From Bacteroidota bacterium (GTDB lineage: Bacteria > Bacteroidota > Bacteroidia > Flavobacteriales_D > Crocinitomicaceae), in NCBI GenBank assembly GCA_024280295.1, contig JAJRQK010000010.1, positions 1 through 35,984 on the forward strand: a stretch of DNA of 35,984 nucleotides, written 5' to 3'. Shown here piece after piece: positions 24,256-32,810 of this stretch (its first letter is position 1; each line of letters starts with the position of its first letter). The translations under genes and the position numbers were made by a program. The notes beneath the pieces were generated by a model that was given only the letters and a program-made list of their open reading frames with translations, was not told where the DNA came from and made no database searches.

Positions 24256-27200
24256 ATGAGTGCATTCGATCGACTTTTAGAACAAGTTGACGCCTTTATT
24301 CGGAAGTTCTACAAGAACCAAATGATCAAAGGAATCTTCTTGTTTATTGGAGTTTTACTTACAACATACCTCTTAGTGGTGACGTTGGAATACTTTGGGC
24401 GATTTGGTTCGTCTGTACGTGCTGTGTTGCTTTTTGGCTTTTTAGGATTAAATACCTTTATTCTTGGAAAATATATTGTAATTCCACTTCTTAAATTAAA
24501 GTCTTTTGGGAAAAGGATAGGACGACACCAAGCATCAAAGATTATCGGCACGTTTTTTCCTAATGTATCAGACCGTTTATTAAATACACTACAATTGCAA
24601 GATAGAATGGATGAGAATTCTGCTGATTTTGAGTTGCTAAATGCAAGCGTGCAACAACGAAGCGCAAACTTGAGCATAGTCCCTTTTTCGAATGCAATCG
24701 ACTTGACTGAGAATAAGCGTCACTTGATGTGGGCACTTCCTGTTGTTTGTGGATTTCTAGTATTTGCTGTTTTAGCACCTTCGTTTTTTAAGGAAGGGAC
24801 GGAACGTGTATTAATGTTCTCCCAAGAATTTGAGATTCCTGCTCCTTTTAAGTTCTCATTTTTAAATGATAATTCAAGAGTGGAGGAAGGACAGAATTTC
24901 CCATTTGAAGTTGAGCTAGTTGGAGATGAAATCCCTAACCGTGTTTATGTTCGATCTGAGCAGGGTAGAGCCCTATTGCGTCGCGTTACAAAGAACAAAT
25001 TTACTGGGGAACTCAATCAGGTACGAAATGACATGACTCTCAAGTTTGAAGCTTCAATTAGAGGAGAAAAAGTGATCAGTGATGAATTTGGGGTGAAAGT
25101 TATTGCAAAGACCGCTATAGGAAAAATGCAGGCTACACTTGTTTATCCTAGTTATCTTGGAATGGAAAATGAAGTTGTTGAAAATGCTTCTGACCTTACA
25201 GTGCCAGAAGGAACAAATATTTCATGGAGTGTTCTAACTAAGAATAGTAGTAAGTCAGAGTTTTGGATTGGATCTAAAATGAAGATTTTTAATACTGATG
25301 GATTTAAAATATCAAAACAATTCGTTAAAGATGTTGATGGAAAGGTGATTTTAAAAAACAGTCAGAACTCTAAGATGGACACATCCTTTTTTCTCATTGA
25401 TGTACTAAAGGATAACTATCCTGCCATTCAAGTAAGTGAAATACAGGATAGTGTTAAGGATGGAATACGCTATTTTTCCGGTTCTGTGAATGATGATCAC
25501 GGGCTTTCTAGTTTGTCATTTATTTACACAATAACATCAAAGAGTGGTGCAAAGAGAACTGAGTCGATGCCGGCTGGACGTGTTGTGGGTACAGAGTCGC
25601 CTTTTAATTTTGCTGTAGATTTCCGAAGAGAAGAACTATCATTAGAAGATAAAATTGAATATCATTTTGTGGTACGTGACAATGATGGTGTGAATGGAGT
25701 TAAATCTACTCGAAGCAGATCGTTTGTTTATCGCTTGCCTAATCTAGAGGACTTAAATGAATTGCGCGATGAAGAGGCTGCTCAAGCCAAGCAAGAAATG
25801 AACGATGTCATGCAACAACTTGACGAGTTTCAAAAAAACCTTGAAAGACTTAAGAAGGAGACGATGAACTCCAGTCAATCTAATTGGAATAAGCAAAATC
25901 AAGTTCAGCAACTAAAGGAAGAGCATAAATCATTGATTGAGAATCTTGAGTCTATGTCTGAGCAGATGCAAAACTCGATGGAGGAGAAGAATCAATTATC
26001 TGAAATGGATCAAGAGTTATTAGATCAGCAAGAGATGATTAATGATCTGCTTGAAGAATTAATGGATGATGAGTTGAAGGATCTTTTGGATCAACTGGAG
26101 GAACTCATGAAACAACAAAATGAGCAGGGTATTGAAGAAACAATGGAGGAAATGGAGATGTCTACCGAGGACATGAAGCGACAACTTGACAGAAGCTTGG
26201 AAATGCTTAAACGTCTTCAGGTAAATGAGAAGATTGATGGAATTGAAGAGGAGTTAAAGGAATTAGCTGAAGAGCAACAGAAACTGAAAGATGATATTAC
26301 AAAAAATAAAGATGGGAGTTCTGGGTCAGATGAAAAAAAGCAACAAGAAATTGAGGATAAATTTAATGAAATTAAGGATGATTTACAAGAGTTAGATAGT
26401 TTAAACAAAGAGCTTTCTTCACCGATGGAATTGGGTGAACCAGAATCTAAATCGGATGAAATATCTGAGGACATTGACGATGCCCAAGATAAAATGGAGA
26501 AGGGTAAAGATGGAAAGGCGGGAGAGTCTCAAGAAGGTGCTGCGGAGAAGATGGAAGAGATGGCCGAGACTCTCGATATGATGCAGCAGCAATCTAATCA
26601 GGAGAAGCAAGGTGAAGACATTGAGATGCTACGTAATATTTTAGAAAGTTTGGTTGCTTTGAGCTTCGATCAAGAGGATGTAATGAACCGTTTGAAAAGA
26701 ATTTATGATACTGACCCTGCCTTTAGAAAATATACAAGACGCCAGCGCAAGATTGTTGATGACACAAAGATTGTGAGAGATAGTCTGTATGCTTTAGCAA
26801 AACGCCAACCTAAAATTGCGACCTATATCGATGATGAGTTAAATCAAATTCAAGTTAACCACGATTTAGCATTGGAGGATATTGACGAACGTAAACGGTC
26901 GGACCTTGGAATTCACCAACAGTATGCTATGACTTCATACAACAACTTAGCGTTAATGTTGAATGAAAGTTTGCAACAGATGCAGCAACAAATGCAAAGC
27001 ATGATGTCGGGTTCTGGCAGTTGTGATAAGCCTGGCGGAAAAGGTAAAGGTAAACCTGGTCCGGGCAAAATGTCTAGTGGTGATATGAAAGAGATGTTGA
27101 AGAAGCAACTTGAAGAGATGAAAAAGGGTGCTAACCCTGGTGGTGATAAACCAGGATCTAAACCGGGTCAAAAACCTGGCGGAAAAGACGGCCAAGGAGG

Positions 27201-27636
27201 CGGTATGGGGCTTGGAAACAAGCAAATGGCAAAGATGGCAGCACAACAATCTGCTATGAGAAAGCGTTTAGAACAAATACGTCAAGAGCTAAATAAAGAT
27301 GGTAAAGGTCAAGGAAATGGGCTGAGTCCTTTGATTGATGAATTGGAACAACAAGAAAAGGACATCGTAAACAAGCGTTTTGGTAACAATATGATTAAAC
27401 GTCAGCGCGACATCTTAACACGCCTATTGGAAAGTGAAAAAGCACTTATGGAGCGTGGTCTTGATGAGAAAAGAGAATCCGAACGAGGAAAAAGTGAAAA
27501 TTATGGTAACCTAATTCAGTTTGATCAGTATAACAAGGAAAAGTTAAGACAGATTGAAATGCTACGCTCTGTAGACCCGGCTTATAGAAAGTATTATAAG
27601 GATAGAGCAAATGAGTATTTCAATCGCATGTTGTAA
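24256..27636 (+). CDS. DUF4175-family membrane/coiled-coil protein
   Basis: 1126 residues, of the large Bacteroidota DUF4175 family; function unknown. Two helices at about 24-45 and 55-75 and a third at about 158-178 anchor it, with an Ig/beta-rich region in the periplasm (about 190-490). Then comes a very long Glu/Gln/Met/Lys-rich coiled coil (about 500-800). Two low-complexity Gly/Pro/Lys linkers follow (around KPGGKGKGKPGPGK and KPGSKPGQKPGGKDGQGGG). The end has a conserved-looking MLRSVDPAYRKYYKDRANEYF. It begins a plus-strand run with an RsbW-like ATPase gene 14 bases downstream, then ybeY and mnmG. The coiled coil suggests a structural or tethering role at the envelope. Confidence 0.88.
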   Translation: MSAFDRLLEQVDAFIRKFYKNQMIKGIFLFIGVLLTTYLLVVTLEYFGRFGSSVRAVLLFGFLGLNTFILGKYIVIPLLKLKSFGKRIGRHQASKIIGTFFPNVSDRLLNTLQLQDRMDENSADFELLNASVQQRSANLSIVPFSNAIDLTENKRHLMWALPVVCGFLVFAVLAPSFFKEGTERVLMFSQEFEIPAPFKFSFLNDNSRVEEGQNFPFEVELVGDEIPNRVYVRSEQGRALLRRVTKNKFTGELNQVRNDMTLKFEASIRGEKVISDEFGVKVIAKTAIGKMQATLVYPSYLGMENEVVENASDLTVPEGTNISWSVLTKNSSKSEFWIGSKMKIFNTDGFKISKQFVKDVDGKVILKNSQNSKMDTSFFLIDVLKDNYPAIQVSEIQDSVKDGIRYFSGSVNDDHGLSSLSFIYTITSKSGAKRTESMPAGRVVGTESPFNFAVDFRREELSLEDKIEYHFVVRDNDGVNGVKSTRSRSFVYRLPNLEDLNELRDEEAAQAKQEMNDVMQQLDEFQKNLERLKKETMNSSQSNWNKQNQVQQLKEEHKSLIENLESMSEQMQNSMEEKNQLSEMDQELLDQQEMINDLLEELMDDELKDLLDQLEELMKQQNEQGIEETMEEMEMSTEDMKRQLDRSLEMLKRLQVNEKIDGIEEELKELAEEQQKLKDDITKNKDGSSGSDEKKQQEIEDKFNEIKDDLQELDSLNKELSSPMELGEPESKSDEISEDIDDAQDKMEKGKDGKAGESQEGAAEKMEEMAETLDMMQQQSNQEKQGEDIEMLRNILESLVALSFDQEDVMNRLKRIYDTDPAFRKYTRRQRKIVDDTKIVRDSLYALAKRQPKIATYIDDELNQIQVNHDLALEDIDERKRSDLGIHQQYAMTSYNNLALMLNESLQQMQQQMQSMMSGSGSCDKPGGKGKGKPGPGKMSSGDMKEMLKKQLEEMKKGANPGGDKPGSKPGQKPGGKDGQGGGMGLGNKQMAKMAAQQSAMRKRLEQIRQELNKDGKGQGNGLSPLIDELEQQEKDIVNKRFGNNMIKRQRDILTRLLESEKALMERGLDEKRESERGKSENYGNLIQFDQYNKEKLRQIEMLRSVDPAYRKYYKDRANEYFNRML

Positions 27637-27650
27637 ATTGATACTATAAT

Positions 27651-28067
27651 ATGAAAGAAGGTTTTGTGCTTGTTGATAAACTCTCTATCCCGTCTGATTT
27701 CGGGTCAATAGCAAAAGTAGAAACACTAGTTGACAGTGTATGTGAACGATTATCTGTAAAGGAAGATTATTATGGAAATGTTCTTATTGCGGTCACCGAA
27801 GCAGTGAATAATGCTATGGAACACGGAAATAAAATGAGGAATGACTTGAGTGTTGATGTTCATGTTGGAGACAAGGAAACAGACTTTTGTTTCAACGTCA
27901 GAGATAGAGGAACAGGGTTTGATTTCAATAACCTTCCAGACCCAACAGCCCCTGAGAACATAGAAAAAGAAAATGGTAGAGGAATATATTTAATGAAGTC
28001 GTTAGCGGAAGCTGTAGAATTTGAAGATGACGGAACAAGCGTAAGTATTTATTTTTCAAAGAAATAA
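27651..28067 (+). CDS. RsbW-like anti-sigma/serine-kinase ATP-binding protein
   Basis: 138 residues of the HATPase_c_2 (RsbW/SpoIIAB-like) type. The N box is EAVNNAMEHGN, the G1 box is VRDRGTGFDF, and the G2 box is NGRGIYLMKSLAEAVEF. In Firmicutes such proteins bind a sigma factor or phosphorylate a STAS anti-anti-sigma protein. No STAS domain or sigma gene lies next to it here, so the partner is unknown. It sits 14 bases after the DUF4175 gene and shares one base with the ybeY start (TAATG), so it belongs to the same transcription unit. The arrangement with ybeY appears typical of Bacteroidota, from memory. Confidence 0.92.
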   Translation: MKEGFVLVDKLSIPSDFGSIAKVETLVDSVCERLSVKEDYYGNVLIAVTEAVNNAMEHGNKMRNDLSVDVHVGDKETDFCFNVRDRGTGFDFNNLPDPTAPENIEKENGRGIYLMKSLAEAVEFEDDGTSVSIYFSKK

Positions 28068-28492
28068 TGATTTCTATACATTTTGAGAACACCGAAATTC
28101 TGGATTTAGTTCCGGAATTTTTTGTTTCATGGCTATCTGAAGCTTGTCTACTTCACGCCTTTGAGTTGGGTGATGTTTCTCTAATATTTTGCTCAGACAA
28201 GTATTTATTAGAGATGAACAGAAAACACCTTAGCCATGATTATTATACTGACATTATCACTTTTGACTATTCTGTAAACGAGATTGTTTCTGGAGATTTA
28301 TTTATTTCGGTAGATAGAGTGCAAGAAAACGCCAAGGAACGAGAAATTGTGTTTCGGGAAGAGCTTAATAGGGTTGTTGTTCACGGTGTCTTGCATCTTA
28401 TGGGGTTTAGGGATAAGTCTAATTCGGAAGCAATACAAATGCGTAAACTTGAAAATGAAGCCCTATCCTTAATTGTTTCACGTGAAACATAG
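28067..28492 (+). CDS. ybeY: Endoribonuclease YbeY (rRNA maturation/quality control)
   Basis: 141 residues of the UPF0054/YbeY family, a zinc endoribonuclease acting in 16S rRNA maturation. The core motif reads HGVLHLMGFRD: H106 and H110 are the usual first two zinc ligands, but the third, normally His in GYDH, is D116. This Asp-for-His version is, from memory, common in Bacteroidota, so I do not treat it as inactivation. Its last codons (IVSRET then stop) are written inside a perfect parS site. It starts on the last base of the upstream ATPase gene's stop. Confidence 0.94.
   Translation: MISIHFENTEILDLVPEFFVSWLSEACLLHAFELGDVSLIFCSDKYLLEMNRKHLSHDYYTDIITFDYSVNEIVSGDLFISVDRVQENAKEREIVFREELNRVVVHGVLHLMGFRDKSNSEAIQMRKLENEALSLIVSRET
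28474..28489. other. parS site 1 (ParB binding)
   Basis: TGTTTCACGTGAAACA, a perfect 16-bp palindrome and an exact match to the widely conserved chromosomal parS consensus. It overlaps the final codons of ybeY. ParB binds such sites to build the partition complex, usually near the replication origin. Confidence 0.9.
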
Positions 28493-28539
28493 TCTTATCT
28501 AAAAGTGTTGTAGTTTTGCCTTGTGTGGAAATGGTGAAT

Positions 28540-28555
28540 TGTTTCACGTGAAACA
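28540..28555. other. parS site 2 (ParB binding)
   Basis: A second exact copy of TGTTTCACGTGAAACA, 66 bases after the first, in the short leader between ybeY and mnmG and ending seven bases before the mnmG ATG. ParB binding here could also affect mnmG expression; that is inference. Confidence 0.9.
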
Positions 28556-28562
28556 TTAAGTG

Positions 28563-30434
28563 ATGCTGAAAGAATATGATGTTGTGGTGGTGGGTGCTGG
28601 GCACGCTGGCTGTGAGGCTGCAAATGCGGCTGCAAAACTAGGGAGTTCCGTCTTGTTGGTTACGATGAATATGAACACGATTGCTCAAATGAGTTGTAAC
28701 CCTGCTATGGGTGGTGTTGCAAAAGGACAAATTGTTCGAGAAATCGATGCTCTAGGTGGAGGTTCTGGGATTGTGAGCGATTTGAGCGCAATTCAGTTTC
28801 GTATGTTGAATAAATCTAAAGGCCCCGCAATGTGGTCACCAAGAACTCAGAATGATAGAATGCGATTCGCTGAGGAATGGAGATTGATGCTTGAGAGGAA
28901 CTCTGGTGTTGATTTTTGGCAAGATATGGTCAATGGTTTGATCGTTGAAAATGGAAAAGCTGTTGGTGTGAAGACATCAATTGGAATGGAAATTAGATCG
29001 AGATCCGTTATTTTAACAAACGGAACCTTCTTGAATGGGCTTATTCATTTGGGAGAAAAGCAATTCGGTGGAGGGAGAGCAAGTGAACGTTCTTCAACTG
29101 GAATTACCGAGGAGTTGGCCGAATTAGGGTTTGAAACCGGAAGAATGAAAACGGGAACCCCGCCTCGTGTTGATGGGAGGTCGTTGAATTACTCTAAAAT
29201 GGAAGAGCAATTTGGAGACGAAAAACCTTCTAAATTTAGTTTTTCGGATACAAAGCCGCTTTCTACTCAAAAATCTTGTCACATTACATATACGAATCCA
29301 GAAACACATGAGATGCTGAAGGAAGGGTTCGATCGTTCTCCAATGTTTAATGGTGCTATTCAAGGAGCAGGCCCGAGATATTGTCCGAGCATTGAAGATA
29401 AAATTAACCGCTTTGCAGATCGAGATCGGCACCAAATTTTTGTAGAACCTGAAGGGTGGAATACTATTGAAATTTATGTGAATGGATTTAGCACGTCACT
29501 TCCAGAAGAGGTTCAATTAAAGGCAATGAAATTAATTCCTGGTTTCGCGAATGTGAAAATGTTTCGACCAGGCTATGCTATCGAATATGACTATTTCCCA
29601 CCGACACAGTTGAAACATACACTGGAAACCAAGCGGGTTGAGAATCTGTATTTTGCTGGGCAGATTAACGGAACTACAGGTTATGAAGAGGCGGGGTGCC
29701 AAGGGTTAATGGCGGGAATAAATGCAAGCCGAAAGATTAAAGAAAAAGAAGCGTTTATTCTTGCACGAGATGAAGCTTATATTGGTGTTTTAATTGACGA
29801 CCTTATTACTAAAGGAACAGATGAGCCGTATCGCATGTTTACTAGTCGTGCTGAATACCGCATTCTTTTAAGGCAGGATAATGCAGATTTAAGATTGACG
29901 CCATTAGGACATGCAATTGGACTTGCAGGTGATGATGCACTTCGAAAAGTGGATATAAAGTCAAATGGAACGGAATCTTTAAAAAAGTCTTTAAGAAAAG
30001 AAGCTGTTGTTCCTGAAATTGCGAATCCTATATTGAAGCGTTACGATAGTTCGCCAATTAATCAAAAAGTTAAGTTAAGTTCTTTGATAACCCGACCTGG
30101 CCTGACAATGAGTGATGTGCTTGAAATGAACCCGGAATCATCAAAATTAGCTGATGAACTCACTGTAGCGCATGGGGGAATTGTTGACCAAGCCGAAATT
30201 CAATTGAAATATGAAGGATATATTTCACGTGAACAAGATGTGGCAACAAAATTGGGTAGGCTTGAGGGTGTGAATATTCCTGAGAATACGGATTATAGTA
30301 AATTACCAAGTCTAAGTTCCGAAGCAAAAGAAAAGTTGAAAGCGATTCAACCTGCTACAATTGGACAAGCTTCTAGGATAAGTGGGCTTTCTCCTAGTGA
30401 CATTTCTGTGTTGCTTATTTATCTTGGAAGATAA
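28563..30434 (+). CDS. mnmG: tRNA uridine-5-carboxymethylaminomethyl modification enzyme MnmG (GidA)
   Basis: 623 residues from the ATG at 28563; a GTG one codon earlier is also in frame. With MnmE, the FAD enzyme MnmG modifies the wobble uridine U34 of several tRNAs. The FAD loop is [14 protein letters not shown], followed by [44 protein letters not shown] and [10 protein letters not shown]. The family motifs [24 protein letters not shown] and [29 protein letters not shown] are intact. Length is normal. It follows ybeY after a 70-base gap holding parS site 2. A weak parS-like sequence occurs inside its 3' half (30221-30236). Confidence 0.98.
   Translation: MLKEYDVVVVGAGHAGCEAANAAAKLGSSVLLVTMNMNTIAQMSCNPAMGGVAKGQIVREIDALGGGSGIVSDLSAIQFRMLNKSKGPAMWSPRTQNDRMRFAEEWRLMLERNSGVDFWQDMVNGLIVENGKAVGVKTSIGMEIRSRSVILTNGTFLNGLIHLGEKQFGGGRASERSSTGITEELAELGFETGRMKTGTPPRVDGRSLNYSKMEEQFGDEKPSKFSFSDTKPLSTQKSCHITYTNPETHEMLKEGFDRSPMFNGAIQGAGPRYCPSIEDKINRFADRDRHQIFVEPEGWNTIEIYVNGFSTSLPEEVQLKAMKLIPGFANVKMFRPGYAIEYDYFPPTQLKHTLETKRVENLYFAGQINGTTGYEEAGCQGLMAGINASRKIKEKEAFILARDEAYIGVLIDDLITKGTDEPYRMFTSRAEYRILLRQDNADLRLTPLGHAIGLAGDDALRKVDIKSNGTESLKKSLRKEAVVPEIANPILKRYDSSPINQKVKLSSLITRPGLTMSDVLEMNPESSKLADELTVAHGGIVDQAEIQLKYEGYISREQDVATKLGRLEGVNIPENTDYSKLPSLSSEAKEKLKAIQPATIGQASRISGLSPSDISVLLIYLGR
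30221..30236. other. Degenerate parS-like sequence inside mnmG
   Basis: TATTTCACGTGAACAA keeps the core TTTCACGTGAA of parS but differs from the 16-bp consensus at three outer positions. It may be chance within coding sequence or a weak ParB site near the two perfect ones. Confidence 0.3.
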
Positions 30435-30618
30435 TATTCTATATCGTTAATAACGCACCTAAAAAATAATGAAGGAAACAGATTGTTTAGGTGTAAATCC
30501 TATAAACGGACCGTTTTCCCGTAATTGTTGATTTTAAAGCTCTCTAATGAATGATCTTTTACCTCGTCAATAAATCTGTTATCTCTTCTGAGATCGTGAA
30601 CGTTTTTTGAAAACCCAA

Positions 30619-30627
30619 CCCCCCCCC
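30619..30627. repeat. C9 homopolymer tract between convergent genes
   Basis: Nine consecutive C residues in an otherwise AT-rich 276-base gap between the 3' ends of mnmG and ispG. The gap also has an 8-bp inverted repeat, CACCTAAA / TTTAGGTG (30456-30463, 30486-30493), without a T run. I see no gene in it. Confidence 0.6.
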
Positions 30628-30710
30628 TTAATTCAAACGTTATCAGTTAGTTAGGTGTGTTTTATACAGTTTTCTGTTTTAATATCTTCAATTCTAAATC
30701 TCTTTAACTC

Positions 30711-32648
30711 TTAATATCTCTCTATTGACTTGGGCTCTGTCCAATCCCCATTTTCTTGGATCAAATCAATTAACGCATCAACAGCTTCTTTTTCGTCGAC
30801 GTTCTTTTTTATCACGGTTTGTTCCTTATACAAGTGGATTTTCCCAGGTCTTGTGCCCACATATCCATAATCTGCATCCGCCATTTCTCCTGGTCCATTT
30901 ACAATACAACCCATAATTCCTATTTTTAGTCCTTTTAGATGTGAGGTTCGTGACCTAATTTTGGCTGTAGTTTCTTGTAAATCGAAGAGTGTCCTACCAC
31001 ACGAAGGACAGGAAATGTATTCGGTTTTTGATATTCTAGATCGCGTAGCTTGAAGAATCCCAAAGGCTGTTGAATTAATCACTTGATTTGGAACTTTTCC
31101 AGTCAACCAAATTCCATCTCCATAACCATCTATAAATGCGCTTCCTAAATCTGATGAAGACCAAATTTGAAATGTTTCTTCATCTTTAGTTGAATATCCC
31201 GCATGAAGAATAACGGGGTTTTTTAGATTGTTTTCCGCTAATTTTAATTGAATTTCACGGAAAAAATGTAATTTCTGTGTGTTTTCTGTACTGAGAATAA
31301 TAGCAGCGTTAGGGTAGTCTTTTAAATATTCAAGGCTAGTTTCCTTTTCTGAATGAGCAATAAATCGGATAGAATTAGGAGGAGTTTTATCTAAATCGGC
31401 CTTAACTACTAATGGATAAAAACCACTTTTATTGGTATAATTTTTAGTCCAGTTTTTACTTGAGCAAAGTACTTTTAGTGTTCCTGGAAGGAGGAATGAA
31501 ACCATACGGTTTCCAACATATAACATATCTGCGGCACTATCAGTTATTGTCCACTTATCAAGAGGTACAGAATAGTGATAACCGAATGCAAATAAATGCG
31601 ATGGTTTTATTTCAGCGATCCCACTCAAGTCTGCAACGACAACAGGAACATGGTTGTCTCCGATATTCATAACCTCAGCTGTAACTCTTCTAGTATGATG
31701 AAATGGATTGTAGTTGAGTTTTTTGAATTCCATTTTTGAATTATCAGGTTTGGAGGATTCAATTTTTTCTACAATTTTTTGAGCAACGGGAATTTCAGCC
31801 TCTGGCTCTTCAGTGAGTGAAACTCGAATAGTATCACCTAATCCATCTTCAAGCAAAGCTCCAATTCCAACAGCTGATTTTATTCTTCCATCTTCTCCGT
31901 CTCCAGCTTCGGTCACTCCTAAATGTAAGGGGTAATTCATTCCCTCGGACTTCATTGTTGAGACAAGTAAGCGGTAGGCCTGAACCATTACAAGTGTATT
32001 GCTTGCCTTCATTGAAAGGACAATAGAATGAAATTCGTTTTTAATGCAAACCCGTAAAAACTCCATCGCAGACTCTACCATTCCCTCAGGTGTATCACCA
32101 TATCGACTTAGAATTCTATCCGAAAGAGAGCCATGATTAGTTCCAATTCTAATAGCTGTGCCTTCCTTTTTACAAATAAGAACGAGTGGAGTAAACTTTT
32201 CTTCGATTCTTTTTAATTCAGCATGATAGGAGCGATCTGTATATTCTATTTCCTCAAACCGTTTCTTGTCAGCATAGTTTCCAGGATTTATACGAACTTT
32301 TTCTACAATTCGAGCGGCAATTTCAGCAGCATTTGGAGTAAAATGGATATCAGCAACAAGTGGTGTGGAATATCCTTTTTCCACGAGGCAATTCTTTATT
32401 TCACGCAAATTTTCAGCTTCCTTTTTGCTAGGTGCTGTTAGCCGAACGATTTCACATCCAACCGCAATCATTCGAATTGACTGCTCAACGGATTTCCTAG
32501 TATCCATTGTGTCTGTGGTTGTCATCGATTGAATTCTAATTGGATTACTTCCTCCTATTGAGATTGACCCAACTTCAACTACACGAGTTTCAATTCTTTT
32601 TCGATTAAAATAATCGGTACAGTATGATGGAAGTTTTGAAGCAGACAT
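30711..32648 (-). CDS. ispG: 4-hydroxy-3-methylbut-2-enyl diphosphate synthase (long Bacteroidota form)
   Basis: 645 residues, well above the ~370 of E. coli IspG, because of a central insertion of roughly 250 residues (about 290-540) between the TIM-barrel and iron-sulfur domains; this is the form known from Bacteroidota, Chlamydiae and plants. It converts methylerythritol cyclodiphosphate to HMBPP in the MEP isoprenoid pathway. The N-terminal barrel shows IGGSNPIRIQSMTTTDTMD, VADIHFTPNAA, VRINPGNYADK and GVTEAGDGEDGRIKSA. The C-terminal [4Fe-4S] ligands are C547, C550 (SCPSCGRT) and C581 (MGCIVNGPGE), with E588. The gene stands alone, convergent with mnmG and divergent from the desaturase. 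Confidence 0.97.
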   Translation of the reverse strand: MSASKLPSYCTDYFNRKRIETRVVEVGSISIGGSNPIRIQSMTTTDTMDTRKSVEQSIRMIAVGCEIVRLTAPSKKEAENLREIKNCLVEKGYSTPLVADIHFTPNAAEIAARIVEKVRINPGNYADKKRFEEIEYTDRSYHAELKRIEEKFTPLVLICKKEGTAIRIGTNHGSLSDRILSRYGDTPEGMVESAMEFLRVCIKNEFHSIVLSMKASNTLVMVQAYRLLVSTMKSEGMNYPLHLGVTEAGDGEDGRIKSAVGIGALLEDGLGDTIRVSLTEEPEAEIPVAQKIVEKIESSKPDNSKMEFKKLNYNPFHHTRRVTAEVMNIGDNHVPVVVADLSGIAEIKPSHLFAFGYHYSVPLDKWTITDSAADMLYVGNRMVSFLLPGTLKVLCSSKNWTKNYTNKSGFYPLVVKADLDKTPPNSIRFIAHSEKETSLEYLKDYPNAAIILSTENTQKLHFFREIQLKLAENNLKNPVILHAGYSTKDEETFQIWSSSDLGSAFIDGYGDGIWLTGKVPNQVINSTAFGILQATRSRISKTEYISCPSCGRTLFDLQETTAKIRSRTSHLKGLKIGIMGCIVNGPGEMADADYGYVGTRPGKIHLYKEQTVIKKNVDEKEAVDALIDLIQENGDWTEPKSIERY

Positions 32649-32677
32649 AGTATCCTAATAATCAAGATTTATTGGTT

Positions 32678-32685
32678 CAAAAATA
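32678..32685 (-). promoter_or_regulatory. Candidate -7 promoter element of ispG
   Basis: Minus strand TATTTTTG, a full match to TAnnTTTG, 29 bases before the ispG ATG. Confidence 0.4.
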
Positions 32686-32757
32686 ACGATTAATGACCTC
32701 ATTTTTACTGTTAAGAGTACTAGAATCTGCATAAAAATGTATAAAACATGATCTATG

Positions 32758-32791
32758 TTTGGAACTATTGTAGCAAATACACGTATCTTTG
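32758..32791 (+). promoter_or_regulatory. Candidate promoter of the desaturase operon
   Basis: TATCTTTG at 32784-32791 matches TAnnTTTG, with TTTG at 32758-32761 about 22 bases upstream as a -33 element. The desaturase ATG is 19 bases downstream. Confidence 0.5.
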
Positions 32792-32810
32792 TACTACTTA
32801 TTTCTAAAAA

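Noticed and set aside
26953-27249. Open frame on the minus strand opposite the DUF4175 low-complexity region
   Set aside because: His/Leu/Phe-rich composition is the reverse reading of the Gln/Met/Lys-rich coiled coil; not a gene.
30456-30493. 8-bp inverted repeat CACCTAAA/TTTAGGTG as a terminator of mnmG
   Set aside because: The loop is 22 bases, the stem is AT-rich and there is no T run after it; kept only as a note in the gap description.
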